Origin: Janthinobacterium rivuli
Lineage (GTDB): Bacteria > Pseudomonadota > Gammaproteobacteria > Burkholderiales > Burkholderiaceae_D
Direction: 5' to 3'
DNA length: 64,000 nt
Assembly: GCF_009208735.1 (NCBI RefSeq)
Contig: NZ_WFLJ01000011.1
Location: 1-64,000, forward strand
Within the stretch, counting starts at the first letter, position 1. Each line of letters opens with the position of its first letter. Positions 44,952 through 53,245 of the stretch are shown here, piece after piece. The position numbers were made by a program, and so were the translations under genes. The notes under the pieces are model-generated. The model was not told where the DNA came from. It was given only the letters and a program-made list of their open reading frames with translations, and made no database searches.

Positions 44952-45368
44952 TTATGCTTCACCTAATTTGAGGAGCGATTGCTGCATCGACTTGATGCGG
45001 CCCAGAACTTCGACATTGGTTTCAAACGCGCGCGAGGCCGACATCATGTCGGTCATCTCGGCCACCTGATTGACGTTGGGGTAGAACACCATGCCGTCGG
45101 CATTGGCCATCGGGTGGCCCGGTTCATACACCTTGCGCAGCGGCTCATCGCTTTGCACCACGTCGAGTACCTGCACCCGCCCACCGGCGCCGCTGGCGCC
45201 GGGACCGTCCATCACGGCCGCAAACACGGGCTTGCGCGCGCGATAGGTTTCGCCTTCGGAACCGGCAACGGAATCGGCATTGGCCAGGTTGCTGGCGATG
45301 GTATTGAGGCGCACGGTTTGCGCGGCCATCGCCGAACCGGCGATCTTGGAAATATCCTGGAAGCTCAT
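44952..45368 (-). CDS. flgC: Flagellar proximal-rod protein FlgC
   Basis: A 138-residue rod protein: NTIASNLANADSVAGSEGET is the rod signature, and the C-terminus EMTDMMSASRAFETNVEVLG matches FlgC. Its size is normal. AAGGAT precedes the start, 8 bases after flgB ends. Confidence 0.95.
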   Translation of the reverse strand: MSFQDISKIAGSAMAAQTVRLNTIASNLANADSVAGSEGETYRARKPVFAAVMDGPGASGAGGRVQVLDVVQSDEPLRKVYEPGHPMANADGMVFYPNVNQVAEMTDMMSASRAFETNVEVLGRIKSMQQSLLKLGEA

Positions 45369-45376
45369 GCTGATCC

Positions 45377-45739
45377 TTATTGTCCGGAAATGGCCTTGGA
45401 CAGACCCTTCAGTTTCATGTTGACGAAAGTCAGGCTGGTCTGGAAGTCGGTGGCATTCTGCGAGAACGCCGCCTGCTCCACGCCGATCTCGACGGTGTTG
45501 CCGTCACGGCTGGGGTGATAGGGGACGCGGTACAGCGCGCTGGCATCGTCGTCGGTCGACAGCAGGCCGGCCTCGTTGTCCTGCAACTGTTGCAGGGCGC
45601 TGCCGAAATCCATGTCCATGGCCTGGAAGCCGGGCGTGTTTTCATTGGCGATGTTGGCGGCCAGTACGCGTGTACGGTCGGCACGCAGCGCGAGTGCATC
45701 GGCGTGCACGCCCAGCGCATCCTTGAAATTAATCCCCAT
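45377..45739 (-). CDS. flgB: Flagellar proximal-rod protein FlgB
   Basis: A 120-residue rod protein: RTRVLAANIANENTPGFQAM and the C-terminus FVNMKLKGLSKAISGQ typical of FlgB. It is the first gene of the flgB-L unit. ATG 45739 (AAGGA five bases upstream) is preferred over ATG 45745. It is divergent from flgA, with a 140-base intergenic region containing the promoters. Confidence 0.93.
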   Translation of the reverse strand: MGINFKDALGVHADALALRADRTRVLAANIANENTPGFQAMDMDFGSALQQLQDNEAGLLSTDDDASALYRVPYHPSRDGNTVEIGVEQAAFSQNATDFQTSLTFVNMKLKGLSKAISGQ

Positions 45740-45879
45740 GGTCATCCTTTGTGTTGAATTCGATCGTGCTTTTCGCGGTTCGGGCCAGAAAATAGGTGGT
45801 GCAGAGGTAAAATCCCAGCCTGGTCATGTTGACGCATGGTAAGGTCATGCCGCTTCAGTATCTTTGATTAAGGTTAGCA

Positions 45880-46641
45880 ATGATTTACTTCGAGAACTAT
45901 TCCGTGATGTGGAACAAGGCGCAATGTCGTCGCGTACTGCTGCCAAGCCTATTTTTACTGACCAGCCTATATAGTAGTGCAGGACGCGCAGAATTGCCAG
46001 CCGACAATATATTTTCGCGTGTGGAACAATTGGCGCGCGAGCAATTGGCGCATCAAGCAGCCTCGGCGGGACTGCTGGAACCGCAGTTCCAAGTGGCCGT
46101 GGTAAAAAGCACGCGCCCCGTGCCGGCGTGCGCTGCGCCCGTCACGCTGGAAACGGCGGACAGTCGTTCGGCGCAGCGCATGCGCTTTGTCGCAGTGTGT
46201 CCTGAAAGCAACGGTTGGCGTTATGAAATGCTGGCGCGCGGCGCGATCACGGCCCAGGTGGCCGTCACCAGCGCGCCCGTGACGGCGAATACGCCGTTGC
46301 AGGCGGGCGACGTGACCCTGGCGCGGCGCGACGTGACGATGGTGCCCGACAGTATTTCCGCCTTGTCCGGCGCCGTGGGCCTGTCGAGCCGGCGCAGCTT
46401 GCGTGCCGGCGAGGTGTTGCGGCAAAGTCAACTGGCGTCGCCCGTGTTGATCAAGCGGGGCAGTGCGGTCAATATCGTGGCGCGCAAGGAGCAGGTGGAG
46501 GTGAGCATGGCCGGTGAGGCGATGGATCCGGGCGCGCTGGGCGAGGTGATTCGCGTGCGCAACGCCACCAGCGGCACGGTGATACGTGCCAGGGTGGTCG
46601 ATGCGGGCGTGGTGGAGCCGGCCGACATTCCCGGCCGTTAA
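45880..46641 (+). CDS. flgA: Flagellar P-ring chaperone FlgA
   Basis: A 253-residue periplasmic protein with a signal peptide (RVLLPSLFLLTSLYSS) and a C-terminal SAF domain (VLIKRGSAVNIVARKEQVEV) that ends with the FlgA signature VIRARVVDAGVVEPAD. It assists P-ring assembly by FlgI. It is divergent from flgB as usual, and convergent with the glucosaminidase gene. An alternative ATG lies at 45907. Confidence 0.93.
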   Translation: MIYFENYSVMWNKAQCRRVLLPSLFLLTSLYSSAGRAELPADNIFSRVEQLAREQLAHQAASAGLLEPQFQVAVVKSTRPVPACAAPVTLETADSRSAQRMRFVAVCPESNGWRYEMLARGAITAQVAVTSAPVTANTPLQAGDVTLARRDVTMVPDSISALSGAVGLSSRRSLRAGEVLRQSQLASPVLIKRGSAVNIVARKEQVEVSMAGEAMDPGALGEVIRVRNATSGTVIRARVVDAGVVEPADIPGR

Positions 46642-46647
46642 GGAGAA

Positions 46648-47400
46648 TCAGTCCGCGGCGGCCGTGCGCTGCAGGCGCGTCGCCAGCTGCGTCAGCTTGG
46701 CGGCGTAGTTGGGGTCGGTGGCGTAGCCGCCACGGGCCAGGCCTTGCGCGAAGGCGCCCGCGTCGGCACCCGTGTTCAGGGCCGCGCGGTAGCGGGGATT
46801 GTCGAGCAGCACCTGCGCATAGTCGCGGAAGGCGCTGGCCTGGTCCGGGTAGCTGCGGAAGCGTTCGGTTTTCTTCAGGGCCGTGCCGCTGCCCGCCTCG
46901 TATTCGGTGGTGACATTGCTGGCGACGTCGCCCTGCCATTTTCCGCCGGCCTTGATGCCGAACAGATTGTTCGTGTCCGCGCCCGTGCCCTGGCGCAGCG
47001 GACGCTGGCCCCAGCCCGATTCCAGCGCCGCGTGGGCGGCGACGATTTCCGGTGCCACGCCCAGGCGCGCGCCCGTTTCTTGCGTCCATGGCTTGATCGA
47101 GGCAAGGAATTGCTGCTGCGTTTCGCCGATCTCGCCGCCCTGGTTGATGCTGCCCAGCACATTCACGGGCTGGCTCTGTTCCAGATAGGCGCGGCCTTGC
47201 GGATTCAGGCTGGTGGCGTTGCCGCCGCCCTGTTCGATGAAGCGGGCCACTTCGCCCTGTACCTGCCGGAACACGCTGCTGAAGTTGCCGGTCGAGCCAG
47301 TGGCGTCGGTGGCGCGCATATTGCTCTGCACGGCGGACGTGGCCATCGTCGATGGCGTCGCCGCCGTGGCGCGGGTGGTCAGGAAATCAGCCTGGCGCAT
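46648..47400 (-). CDS. Glucosaminidase-domain peptidoglycan hydrolase (split FlgJ activity)
   Basis: A 250-residue protein. The C-terminal ~150 residues are a glucosaminidase domain with AAHAALESGWGQRPL (catalytic glutamate), NNLFGIKAGGKW and FRSYPDQASAFRDY, matching FlgJ's C-terminal half. The N-terminus is not the rod-binding FlgJ domain. It has no signal peptide, as for FlgJ proteins exported by the flagellar apparatus. ATG 47400 has GAGGAAG upstream; the ATG at 47418 overlaps flgN by 32 bases and is less likely. It is likely the lateral flagellum's own wall-piercing enzyme; this is inferred from its place after flgN. Confidence 0.85.
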   Translation of the reverse strand: MRQADFLTTRATAATPSTMATSAVQSNMRATDATGSTGNFSSVFRQVQGEVARFIEQGGGNATSLNPQGRAYLEQSQPVNVLGSINQGGEIGETQQQFLASIKPWTQETGARLGVAPEIVAAHAALESGWGQRPLRQGTGADTNNLFGIKAGGKWQGDVASNVTTEYEAGSGTALKKTERFRSYPDQASAFRDYAQVLLDNPRYRAALNTGADAGAFAQGLARGGYATDPNYAAKLTQLATRLQRTAAAD

Positions 47401-47827
47401 ACGTATCTTCCTCGCCATGCAGCACGCGCTGCATGATGCTGTACTGCTCTGTTAATAAATCGCTGTTGCGGGCATTCATGCGCTTGCATTCCAGCACCAT
47501 CTGTTCGAGCGCCGCCCAGTCGCGCTCGGCGGTGGCGCGCGCGTCTTCTTGCAACAGCGCAAACAATTGTGGCATATCGCCTTGCGGACCCAGCAGGGCA
47601 GTGACGAGGCTGACCCGCTGGCGGCGGCGCGCATCGAGCGGTTCGACGGCGGCGACGACCTGGTCGGCCAGCGCCGTCAGGCGCGCGCTCTGGTGGTGCA
47701 AGGTGGCCTGGAACTGCTCTTCCAGCAAGGTTTGCAGGGCGGCATAAGCGCTGCGGTCATCCGCCATGCCTTGCAGTACGCGGCGCACGGCTTCCTGGCG
47801 CGTGATGCCCTTGCGCGGCGCGGTCAC
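47387..47827 (-). CDS. flgN: Flagellar export chaperone FlgN
   Basis: A 146-residue helical protein with the FlgN pattern of long amphipathic helices (LLEEQFQATLHHQSARL, MVLECKRMNARNSDLL). FlgN carries FlgK and FlgL to export. The start is a GTG (47827) overlapping the flgM stop by 4 bases. Sequence conservation in this family is weak, so the position after flgM supports the call. Confidence 0.8.
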   Translation of the reverse strand: MTAPRKGITRQEAVRRVLQGMADDRSAYAALQTLLEEQFQATLHHQSARLTALADQVVAAVEPLDARRRQRVSLVTALLGPQGDMPQLFALLQEDARATAERDWAALEQMVLECKRMNARNSDLLTEQYSIMQRVLHGEEDTYAPG

Positions 47828-48114
47828 GACTCACCGCCGTGGAAGCGCTGGATCAAGCCCGCCAGTTTCGAGGGATCGAACGGCAATTCGCCCTTGGCCA
47901 GCGCATCGCGCAGCATGGCGACTCTTTCGTGGTCGATCTCGGGCATGGCGCGCAGGGCGGCCATGGCCGGTTGCAGTACGGCCGACTGCATCTGTTCGCC
48001 AGCGGCCGAGCCGGGCGTCACCGCACCGGCCGCCGCGTTCTCGGCGATCGCCTCGGCGGGCGCGACGGCGCTGCTGCGTACGGCAGCGCCGGTATTGCCG
48101 GAGGAGATTTTCAT
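47824..48114 (-). CDS. flgM: Anti-sigma-28 factor FlgM
   Basis: A 96-residue protein whose C-terminal third shows the FlgM pattern IDHERVAMLRDALAKGE followed by FDPSKLAGLIQRF. FlgM binds and inhibits FliA until the hook is complete and FlgM is exported. The start MKISSGNT at 48114 follows family convention; ATG at 48147 (GGAG upstream) would give 107 residues and overlap motB. The flgM-flgN pair lies after motB and matches the fliA in this locus. Confidence 0.85.
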   Translation of the reverse strand: MKISSGNTGAAVRSSAVAPAEAIAENAAAGAVTPGSAAGEQMQSAVLQPAMAALRAMPEIDHERVAMLRDALAKGELPFDPSKLAGLIQRFHGGES

Positions 48115-48130
48115 ACGTTGTCCCTTGCCC

Positions 48131-49135
48131 TTAATTTGCATGCTCATCGCGCTCCTTCTTTGCGGGCAGGCCCAGTTTCTCGCGCAGCCGTTGCAAAGTA
48201 CCCGAGTCCGGTTCGCCCACTTGCAGCTCGTCGCCCTGCGCCTTTTGTCCGGCCATGCCGAACATGGCGGCGATGCTGTCGGCCTGGCCACGCGTCAATA
48301 TTAACAGTTCGATGCGGCGGTTGATGCCGGCGCTGGCATTTTTTACATCCAGCGGCGCGCGGTCGGCCATGCCTACCACTTGCAACACGCTGTCCGGACT
48401 CATGCTGCCGATCAGCAACTGGGCGCGCGCCGACATGGCGCGGTTGGCCGACAGGGTCCAGTTCGAAAAGCCTTCATAGCCGGTATTGGCGTACTGCATC
48501 GAGTCGGTGTGGCCGACGATCAGCATCTGGTTATCCATTTGCGCGAACACTGGGCCCATCTGGCGCAGCAGCTTGCGGAAACGGTCGGTCGGCACGGCGC
48601 TGCCGCGCACGAACATGCCTTGCTTGTCCGTGTCGTGCAGCATGACGCGCAAACCGTACGGCGTGATCACCGATTGCAGATTGCTCTTCAGTCCCGCTTC
48701 GTCGCTGAGCTTGTCGAGCGCGCGCGACAGGGAGAGCAAGTCTTCCGGCGACTGGTAGCTCACTTTCGTCTGGTTTTGCGGCGCGCTGCCGGCCTTGCCG
48801 TCCTGCGTCTGCTTGCCTTCCGTGCGCGTGTCGCCCGTGCCCTTGCGGGGCATGGGGAAGCGCTCGATCAGACTGCCGCGCGGGCCGCCTTTCTGTTCCG
48901 GCATGACGCCCTGGCCTTCGCCCTGGCGGCTGCCTGCCGACGCATCCATCATGATTTCCTTCATCGCCTGCTGCTCGCGCGCGGCCATCAGCCACAGCAC
49001 GAGGAACAGCGACAGCAGGGCCAGGCAAAAGTCGGCGAACGCTACTTTCCAGGCGCCGCCATGGCCATCGTCGTCATGCTTGCGGCCGGCACGCTTGATG
49101 ATGGCCTGTTCATGTTTCTCATGCGGCTTTAGCAC
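48131..49135 (-). CDS. motB: Flagellar stator protein MotB (LafU type)
   Basis: A 334-residue stator subunit with one transmembrane helix holding the proton-binding aspartate (KVAFADFCLALLSLFLVLWL) and a C-terminal OmpA-like domain (MLIVGHTDSMQYANTG, NRRIELLIL) that binds peptidoglycan. The usual ATG (49180) would overlap motA by 62 bases and has its SD jammed against it. GTG 49135 has GGGGAGG at five bases and overlaps motA by 17, so it is chosen here. Its chemistry is probably proton-driven, as with other Asp-containing MotB. Confidence 0.9.
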   Translation of the reverse strand: MLKPHEKHEQAIIKRAGRKHDDDGHGGAWKVAFADFCLALLSLFLVLWLMAAREQQAMKEIMMDASAGSRQGEGQGVMPEQKGGPRGSLIERFPMPRKGTGDTRTEGKQTQDGKAGSAPQNQTKVSYQSPEDLLSLSRALDKLSDEAGLKSNLQSVITPYGLRVMLHDTDKQGMFVRGSAVPTDRFRKLLRQMGPVFAQMDNQMLIVGHTDSMQYANTGYEGFSNWTLSANRAMSARAQLLIGSMSPDSVLQVVGMADRAPLDVKNASAGINRRIELLILTRGQADSIAAMFGMAGQKAQGDELQVGEPDSGTLQRLREKLGLPAKKERDEHAN

Positions 49136-50033
49136 GGCGGCCTCCCCGGCCTTGGCCTTGCTCTTGTTCGGCGCCGCCATCTTCCAGCGCATTGATCCAG
49201 CTTTCCAGCTGGGCGAAGCTCGGCTTGATGTTCAGCTGCACCAGGCGGCGGCCCGCATCGATGGCCAGCAGCGGCGGTTTGCCCGCCACGTGCGTGACCA
49301 GCACGACCTTTACGCATTCCATGGTCGAGCCTTCCTCGCCCACCAGCTGTTTCATCATGTTGCACATCGGATCGAGCACGCCGTAGCAAAAGAAGATGCC
49401 GATGAAGGTACCGACCATGGCGGCGCCCACTTTTTCCGAAATTTCCGCCGCGTCGGCGCCGTCGGCCACGGAATTCATGGCCATCACGATGCCTAGCACG
49501 GCGGCCAGAATACCGAAGCCGGGCATGGCTTCGGCGATCTTGTGCAGGGACTTTGACGGCTGCAGCAATTCGTCGTGGATGGCTTCCAGTTCCTGCTCCA
49601 GCACGCCTTCGAGTTCGTGCGCGTTGATCTTGCCCATCGCCATCAAACGGAAGTTGTCGACGATGAAGGCCAGCAGCTTCGGCTCTTCCAGCACCAGCGG
49701 ATAGCGCTGGAACAGGGCGCTTTCGCGCGGCGCCTCGACGTGGGCGTCCAGCGCCTTCAGGCCGCCGGCGGCCGTTTGCAGCAGTTCATACATCAGCAGC
49801 AGCAACTGGCGCTGGAATTCCGAGCCTTGCTTCTTGTGCGTGACGATCTTGCGCATCTGGTGCAGCATTTCACCGAGTACATGCTTCGGGTTGCCCAGCA
49901 CCAGGGCGCCGACGGCGGCGCCGATGATGATGATCAACTCGACCGGTTGCCAGATCGCGTGGACGGTGCCGCCCATCAGGGCGAAGCCTCCGAATACACA
50001 CCCCATCACGATTAAGATACCGATAATTACCAT
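49119..50033 (-). CDS. motA: Flagellar stator protein MotA (LafT type)
   Basis: A 304-residue membrane protein with four helices; GTFIGIFFCYGVLDP and PGFGILAAVLGIVMAM are the MotA signatures of the third and fourth helices. It forms the ion channel with MotB. AAAGGCAG precedes the start. The gene sits after fliA, as in lateral loci. The C-terminal tail is Gln/Gly/Arg-rich. Confidence 0.95.
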   Translation of the reverse strand: MVIIGILIVMGCVFGGFALMGGTVHAIWQPVELIIIIGAAVGALVLGNPKHVLGEMLHQMRKIVTHKKQGSEFQRQLLLLMYELLQTAAGGLKALDAHVEAPRESALFQRYPLVLEEPKLLAFIVDNFRLMAMGKINAHELEGVLEQELEAIHDELLQPSKSLHKIAEAMPGFGILAAVLGIVMAMNSVADGADAAEISEKVGAAMVGTFIGIFFCYGVLDPMCNMMKQLVGEEGSTMECVKVVLVTHVAGKPPLLAIDAGRRLVQLNIKPSFAQLESWINALEDGGAEQEQGQGRGGRRAKAA

Positions 50034-50090
50034 GTCAACTGCCTTTCTGCGTCATTGTGCTGCGTCAATTTGATGGATAGTGCTTGATAC

Positions 50091-50846
50091 TTATGCGTCT
50101 TGCAGCATGGCTTTCATCTTGCCCAGCGCCGTCTTGTTGAGCTGGCAGACGCGGGCGTCGCTCAGGTCCAGTACGGCGGCTATTTCTTTGTAGCTCAGTT
50201 CGAATTCGTAATACATCTGGATCACGCGCTGCTCGCGTTCGTCGAGCGCGCGCAGCGCCTGCTCCAGGCTGCGCCGCACCATCAATTGCTCTTCCGGGCT
50301 CGGTGCGCTGTCGGCCTGTCCCAGGCTTTCCTGCAGCACTTCATCGAAACTGGCGATCAGCTCGGCGTTTTCCGCCAACTGGTATTCCTGGAAAGCTTCC
50401 GGCGTCAGCTTCAGCGCGGCCATGATTTCCGCGTCCAGCGGCTCGCGTCCCAGGCGCCGGGTCAGGGCGCGCACGCTGTCGCGCAGGCGGTGGCTTTCCT
50501 GGCGCACGGCGCGCGGGCGCCAGTCCTGGCGTCGCAGTTCATCGAGGATGGCGCCACGGATGCGCAGGCTGGCATAGCTGCCGAAAGACTGATCCGGCAC
50601 GCCGTAGCGGCGCAAGGCTTCGAGCAGGCCCATCAGGCCGATCTGTTCCATGTCGTCGCGGTCGATGGCGCCCGACACCTGCGAATTGAGCTGGCGTACG
50701 ATGCGTTTCACCAACGGGGAGTACGCCACCAGATGTTGTTGCTCTTCAGCAACGCTGAGCACGGCCGCGCAAGCGCTGGCGGCGGCATATTCGCCGGCGC
50801 CATACGCTTCCTGGTATTGCTCTACATAGGCCAAGGGATCTCCCAC
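50091..50846 (-). CDS. fliA: Flagellar sigma-28 factor FliA (LafS type)
   Basis: A 251-residue sigma factor: SPLVKRIVRQL (region 2), SFGSYASLRIRGAILDELRR, the region 3 helix LTRRLGREPLDAEIMAAL, and region 4 helix-turn-helix LSYKEIAAVLDLSDARVCQLN. It transcribes late flagellar genes. GTG 50846 is the longest start; a TTG at 50834 has GGGAG five bases upstream. Its own FlgM lies downstream in the locus, so regulation is self-contained. Confidence 0.92.
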   Translation of the reverse strand: MGDPLAYVEQYQEAYGAGEYAAASACAAVLSVAEEQQHLVAYSPLVKRIVRQLNSQVSGAIDRDDMEQIGLMGLLEALRRYGVPDQSFGSYASLRIRGAILDELRRQDWRPRAVRQESHRLRDSVRALTRRLGREPLDAEIMAALKLTPEAFQEYQLAENAELIASFDEVLQESLGQADSAPSPEEQLMVRRSLEQALRALDEREQRVIQMYYEFELSYKEIAAVLDLSDARVCQLNKTALGKMKAMLQDA

Positions 50847-50867
50847 TAGGTCGACTGGCGTGTTGGC

Positions 50868-51341
50868 TTATTCAATGATCAGCTTGCCGACCATGACTTC
50901 GGTGAACGGTTTTTCCATCTGTTCACGCTCGTAGCTGACATTGAAGGCCTTGTTGATCTGCTCGGCATATTGTTCCACGGTCATGGTCTGCGCCTTGTCC
51001 AGCGGAAAACTCGACAAGGTGCTGACGGCGATCGAGCGCATCAGCGGCAAGTGGTCCTTGGTCAGCTTTTCCTTTTCCTCGGTGGTGGCGATCACCAGGT
51101 CGGCCGACAGGTAATGCGTTTCGCCTTCGCCGGGGCCGCGGCGCAGCATCACGATGACCTTGTCCAAGGTGAGGAACTTGCGTGCCTTCTTGCCCGTGGC
51201 GGGCGGCGGGGTTTTTGCTTCGGCGACCTCGGCATGGCCGGCAACCGGCTTGGCCAGATACCAGATGGCGCCGCCAGCCGCGCCGGCGGCCAGCACGGCC
51301 ACGGCGACAAAGCCGCCTATCAGTTTCATTTTCATATTCAT
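50868..51341 (-). CDS. fliL: Flagellar basal-body protein FliL (LafF type)
   Basis: A 157-residue protein with one N-terminal helix (LIGGFVAVAVLAAGAAGGAI) and a periplasmic domain with FLTLDKVIVML and LPLMRSIAVSTLSSF, matching FliL. FliL stabilises the stator. The start overlaps the fliK stop as TGATG, so translation is coupled. Confidence 0.87.
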   Translation of the reverse strand: MNMKMKLIGGFVAVAVLAAGAAGGAIWYLAKPVAGHAEVAEAKTPPPATGKKARKFLTLDKVIVMLRRGPGEGETHYLSADLVIATTEEKEKLTKDHLPLMRSIAVSTLSSFPLDKAQTMTVEQYAEQINKAFNVSYEREQMEKPFTEVMVGKLIIE

Positions 51342-52498
51342 CAGGCAATCTCTCGCTCATGCATGGCGTAAGTGGTAGCGGCAGGGCTGCCGTCGGACAG
51401 GGCGCGCCCCGGTTCCGCGTCGTCGTTCTGGCGGCCCGGTTGACGCTGGCCGCGCGCATCGCCTTCGGCAAATGCCTGGGCGGCGGGGTTGCGCGGCGTG
51501 GCGCTGATATTGACGGCCACGTCGGTGTACTGACGCTGCGCCAGGTCGCTGCGCATGTTCTCGCCGATGCCTTGCAACTGGCGCAATACTTCCGAGTTCG
51601 ACGCCGTGACGTTCACTTGCAGCGCGCCAGCCGTGTGGCGGATGGAAATTTCAATGCGGCCCAGCATGGGCGGGTCGAGGCGGATCGTCGCGTGTTCGCT
51701 GTTGCGGCCGATCTGCGTCTGCAGGCGCTCCCCCAGCGCTTCGCGCAGCGGTTCCTGCCATTGCTGGGCAGGGCCGTTGAGCTTGATGGTGTCGCCGGAC
51801 GGGGCCGCGGTGGCCGTATTGCCGACCGCGCCCGTGAGGCCCAGGTTGGGCGTGGCCGGCGCCGGTGTCGCGGCGCCACGTTCGCCTTCGCGCGCGGCAA
51901 CGGCAGGTGCGGCGACGGCGGTTGCCGGAGCGCTTTGCTGCAGCAGCGATTCGAACGGCTGTGCCGGCGCGCCGCCCTTGGCGGCCGTCGCCGGGTTGGC
52001 GGCGGCCAGCGGTTCGCGCGTATCGCGCCCTGGCGCTGGCACCGTCGCCGGTGCGGTGAGAGTGACGGCCGCGGGATGCAGGCTGATGTTGAGTGCCGGG
52101 TTGGCTTGCGCCACATTCGCCTGCACCGGTGTCTGTGCTTGTGTCTGTACTTGCGCCTGGGTGGCGGCGCGCGCCTCGGCTGCGGCCGCGTCCGTTGGCG
52201 GCAGCATGGTCACCGGCAAGCCGATGACGGGGGCGGCCATGGCTGGCAGGCCGCTGTCGGCCTGGGTGTCGCTGTCGCTCTCCTTCGCGGGCGCGGGCGT
52301 GTCGGCGTCAGCCGTTTCCACGGCGGTCACGTCGAGCACCTGCGCAAACAGGGGCAGGGCGGAGGGCGCGGCGGCATAGCTGGCATAGCCTGGCGTACCG
52401 GGCAAAGTGGCCGTCTGAGGCGACGCTGGCGTCGCTGCGGATGCCGCAGGGGCCGCCGGTGCCGGAGCGGCCGGTGCCGTGTTGAAGTTCATGATCAT
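51341..52498 (-). CDS. fliK: Flagellar hook-length control protein FliK (LafE type)
   Basis: A 385-residue protein. The first ~240 residues are Ala/Pro/Thr-rich and repetitive as in FliK rulers; the C-terminal switch domain has ATIRLDPPMLGRIEI and ALQVNVTASNSEVLRQL, the family signature. FliK sets hook length and switches export to filament proteins. ATG 52498 was chosen because a longer frame to 52549 overlaps fliT. Confidence 0.88.
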   Translation of the reverse strand: MIMNFNTAPAAPAPAAPAASAATPASPQTATLPGTPGYASYAAAPSALPLFAQVLDVTAVETADADTPAPAKESDSDTQADSGLPAMAAPVIGLPVTMLPPTDAAAAEARAATQAQVQTQAQTPVQANVAQANPALNISLHPAAVTLTAPATVPAPGRDTREPLAAANPATAAKGGAPAQPFESLLQQSAPATAVAAPAVAAREGERGAATPAPATPNLGLTGAVGNTATAAPSGDTIKLNGPAQQWQEPLREALGERLQTQIGRNSEHATIRLDPPMLGRIEISIRHTAGALQVNVTASNSEVLRQLQGIGENMRSDLAQRQYTDVAVNISATPRNPAAQAFAEGDARGQRQPGRQNDDAEPGRALSDGSPAATTYAMHEREIA

Positions 52499-52812
52499 GC
52501 TTGATTCCCGTCCGAGTCGTATTCGCCGAGCGCGGCGTAGGCGACCCAACCTTCCTTATTTGCCTGTAATGCACCCAGGTGTAAACCCAGGCGTTCTTTT
52601 TCCTCAGAGCAAATTTTAACCGCTTGCGCGTGAATTTTGCGCAATTGCAACAATTCTGTTTGTTCCAGCGCATTCCATGCGCCCCGTTCCGCCAGCAGCG
52701 GGATGTTTTTCGCCAGGCTGGCCGAGAGGGTTGCCATCGCCTCCCAGTCCGGCTGCGCGATGGCCGCGCTCAATTGCCGGCTCAGCTGCTGCAGCGCGGC
52801 GCGCCTAGGCAT
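52495..52812 (-). CDS. fliT: Flagellar chaperone FliT-like protein (LafD type)
   Basis: A 105-residue helical protein whose gene order (fliD-fliS-fliT) identifies it better than its sequence. Visible helices include LQQLSRQLSAAIAQPDWEAM and a central LLQLRKIHAQAV. FliT binds FliD before export. It overlaps fliS by 8 bases. Confidence 0.75.
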   Translation of the reverse strand: MPRRAALQQLSRQLSAAIAQPDWEAMATLSASLAKNIPLLAERGAWNALEQTELLQLRKIHAQAVKICSEEKERLGLHLGALQANKEGWVAYAALGEYDSDGNQA

Positions 52813-53194
52813 TGTTGGCCTGCACGCCCACCCAGCCGCGCTTGATGGTGGTCATCAAGGTCGTCACTTCGTCGATCAGGGTCGGGTCGAGCTTGATGCC
52901 GGCCGTGTACAGGCGCGCCACGCAATAGTCGTACAGGCGCGCCAGGTTGACGACCACTTCGCCGCCATTGTCGAAATCGAGCGAGCTCGACAGACCGTTG
53001 ATGATCTGCGTGCATTTATCCAGGCTGATGGCTTTTTGCTCGTAGCGCTTGCCTACGATATGCCCGCGCGCGCGCGCCAGTTCTTCCAGCAGGCCGTCCG
53101 TCAGCACCAGTACCAGCTCGACCGGTGTGGCACGGGCGGTCTGGGCATCCAGGTTGACGGCGTGGTAGTTGCCGTAAGCTTCATTGTTTAACAT
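52805..53194 (-). CDS. fliS: Flagellin chaperone FliS (LafC type)
   Basis: A 129-residue protein with the FliS signature: NAQTARATPVELVLVLTDG reads as the conserved N-terminus, then HIVGKRYEQKAISLDKC and LYDYCVARLYTAG. FliS binds the flagellin C-terminus. Its presence implies a filament protein is made for this system, although no flagellin gene is in the window. Confidence 0.93.
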   Translation of the reverse strand: MLNNEAYGNYHAVNLDAQTARATPVELVLVLTDGLLEELARARGHIVGKRYEQKAISLDKCTQIINGLSSSLDFDNGGEVVVNLARLYDYCVARLYTAGIKLDPTLIDEVTTLMTTIKRGWVGVQANNA

Positions 53195-53245
53195 GTCTTA
53201 TTTCTCACTGTCTAAACTTGGGGCGGCGCGGCAGGCACGCTCGCC

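Noticed and set aside
49119-49180. ATG 49180 as the motB start
   Set aside because: It would overlap motA by 62 bases with its SD directly against the start; GTG 49135 has a strong SD at proper spacing.
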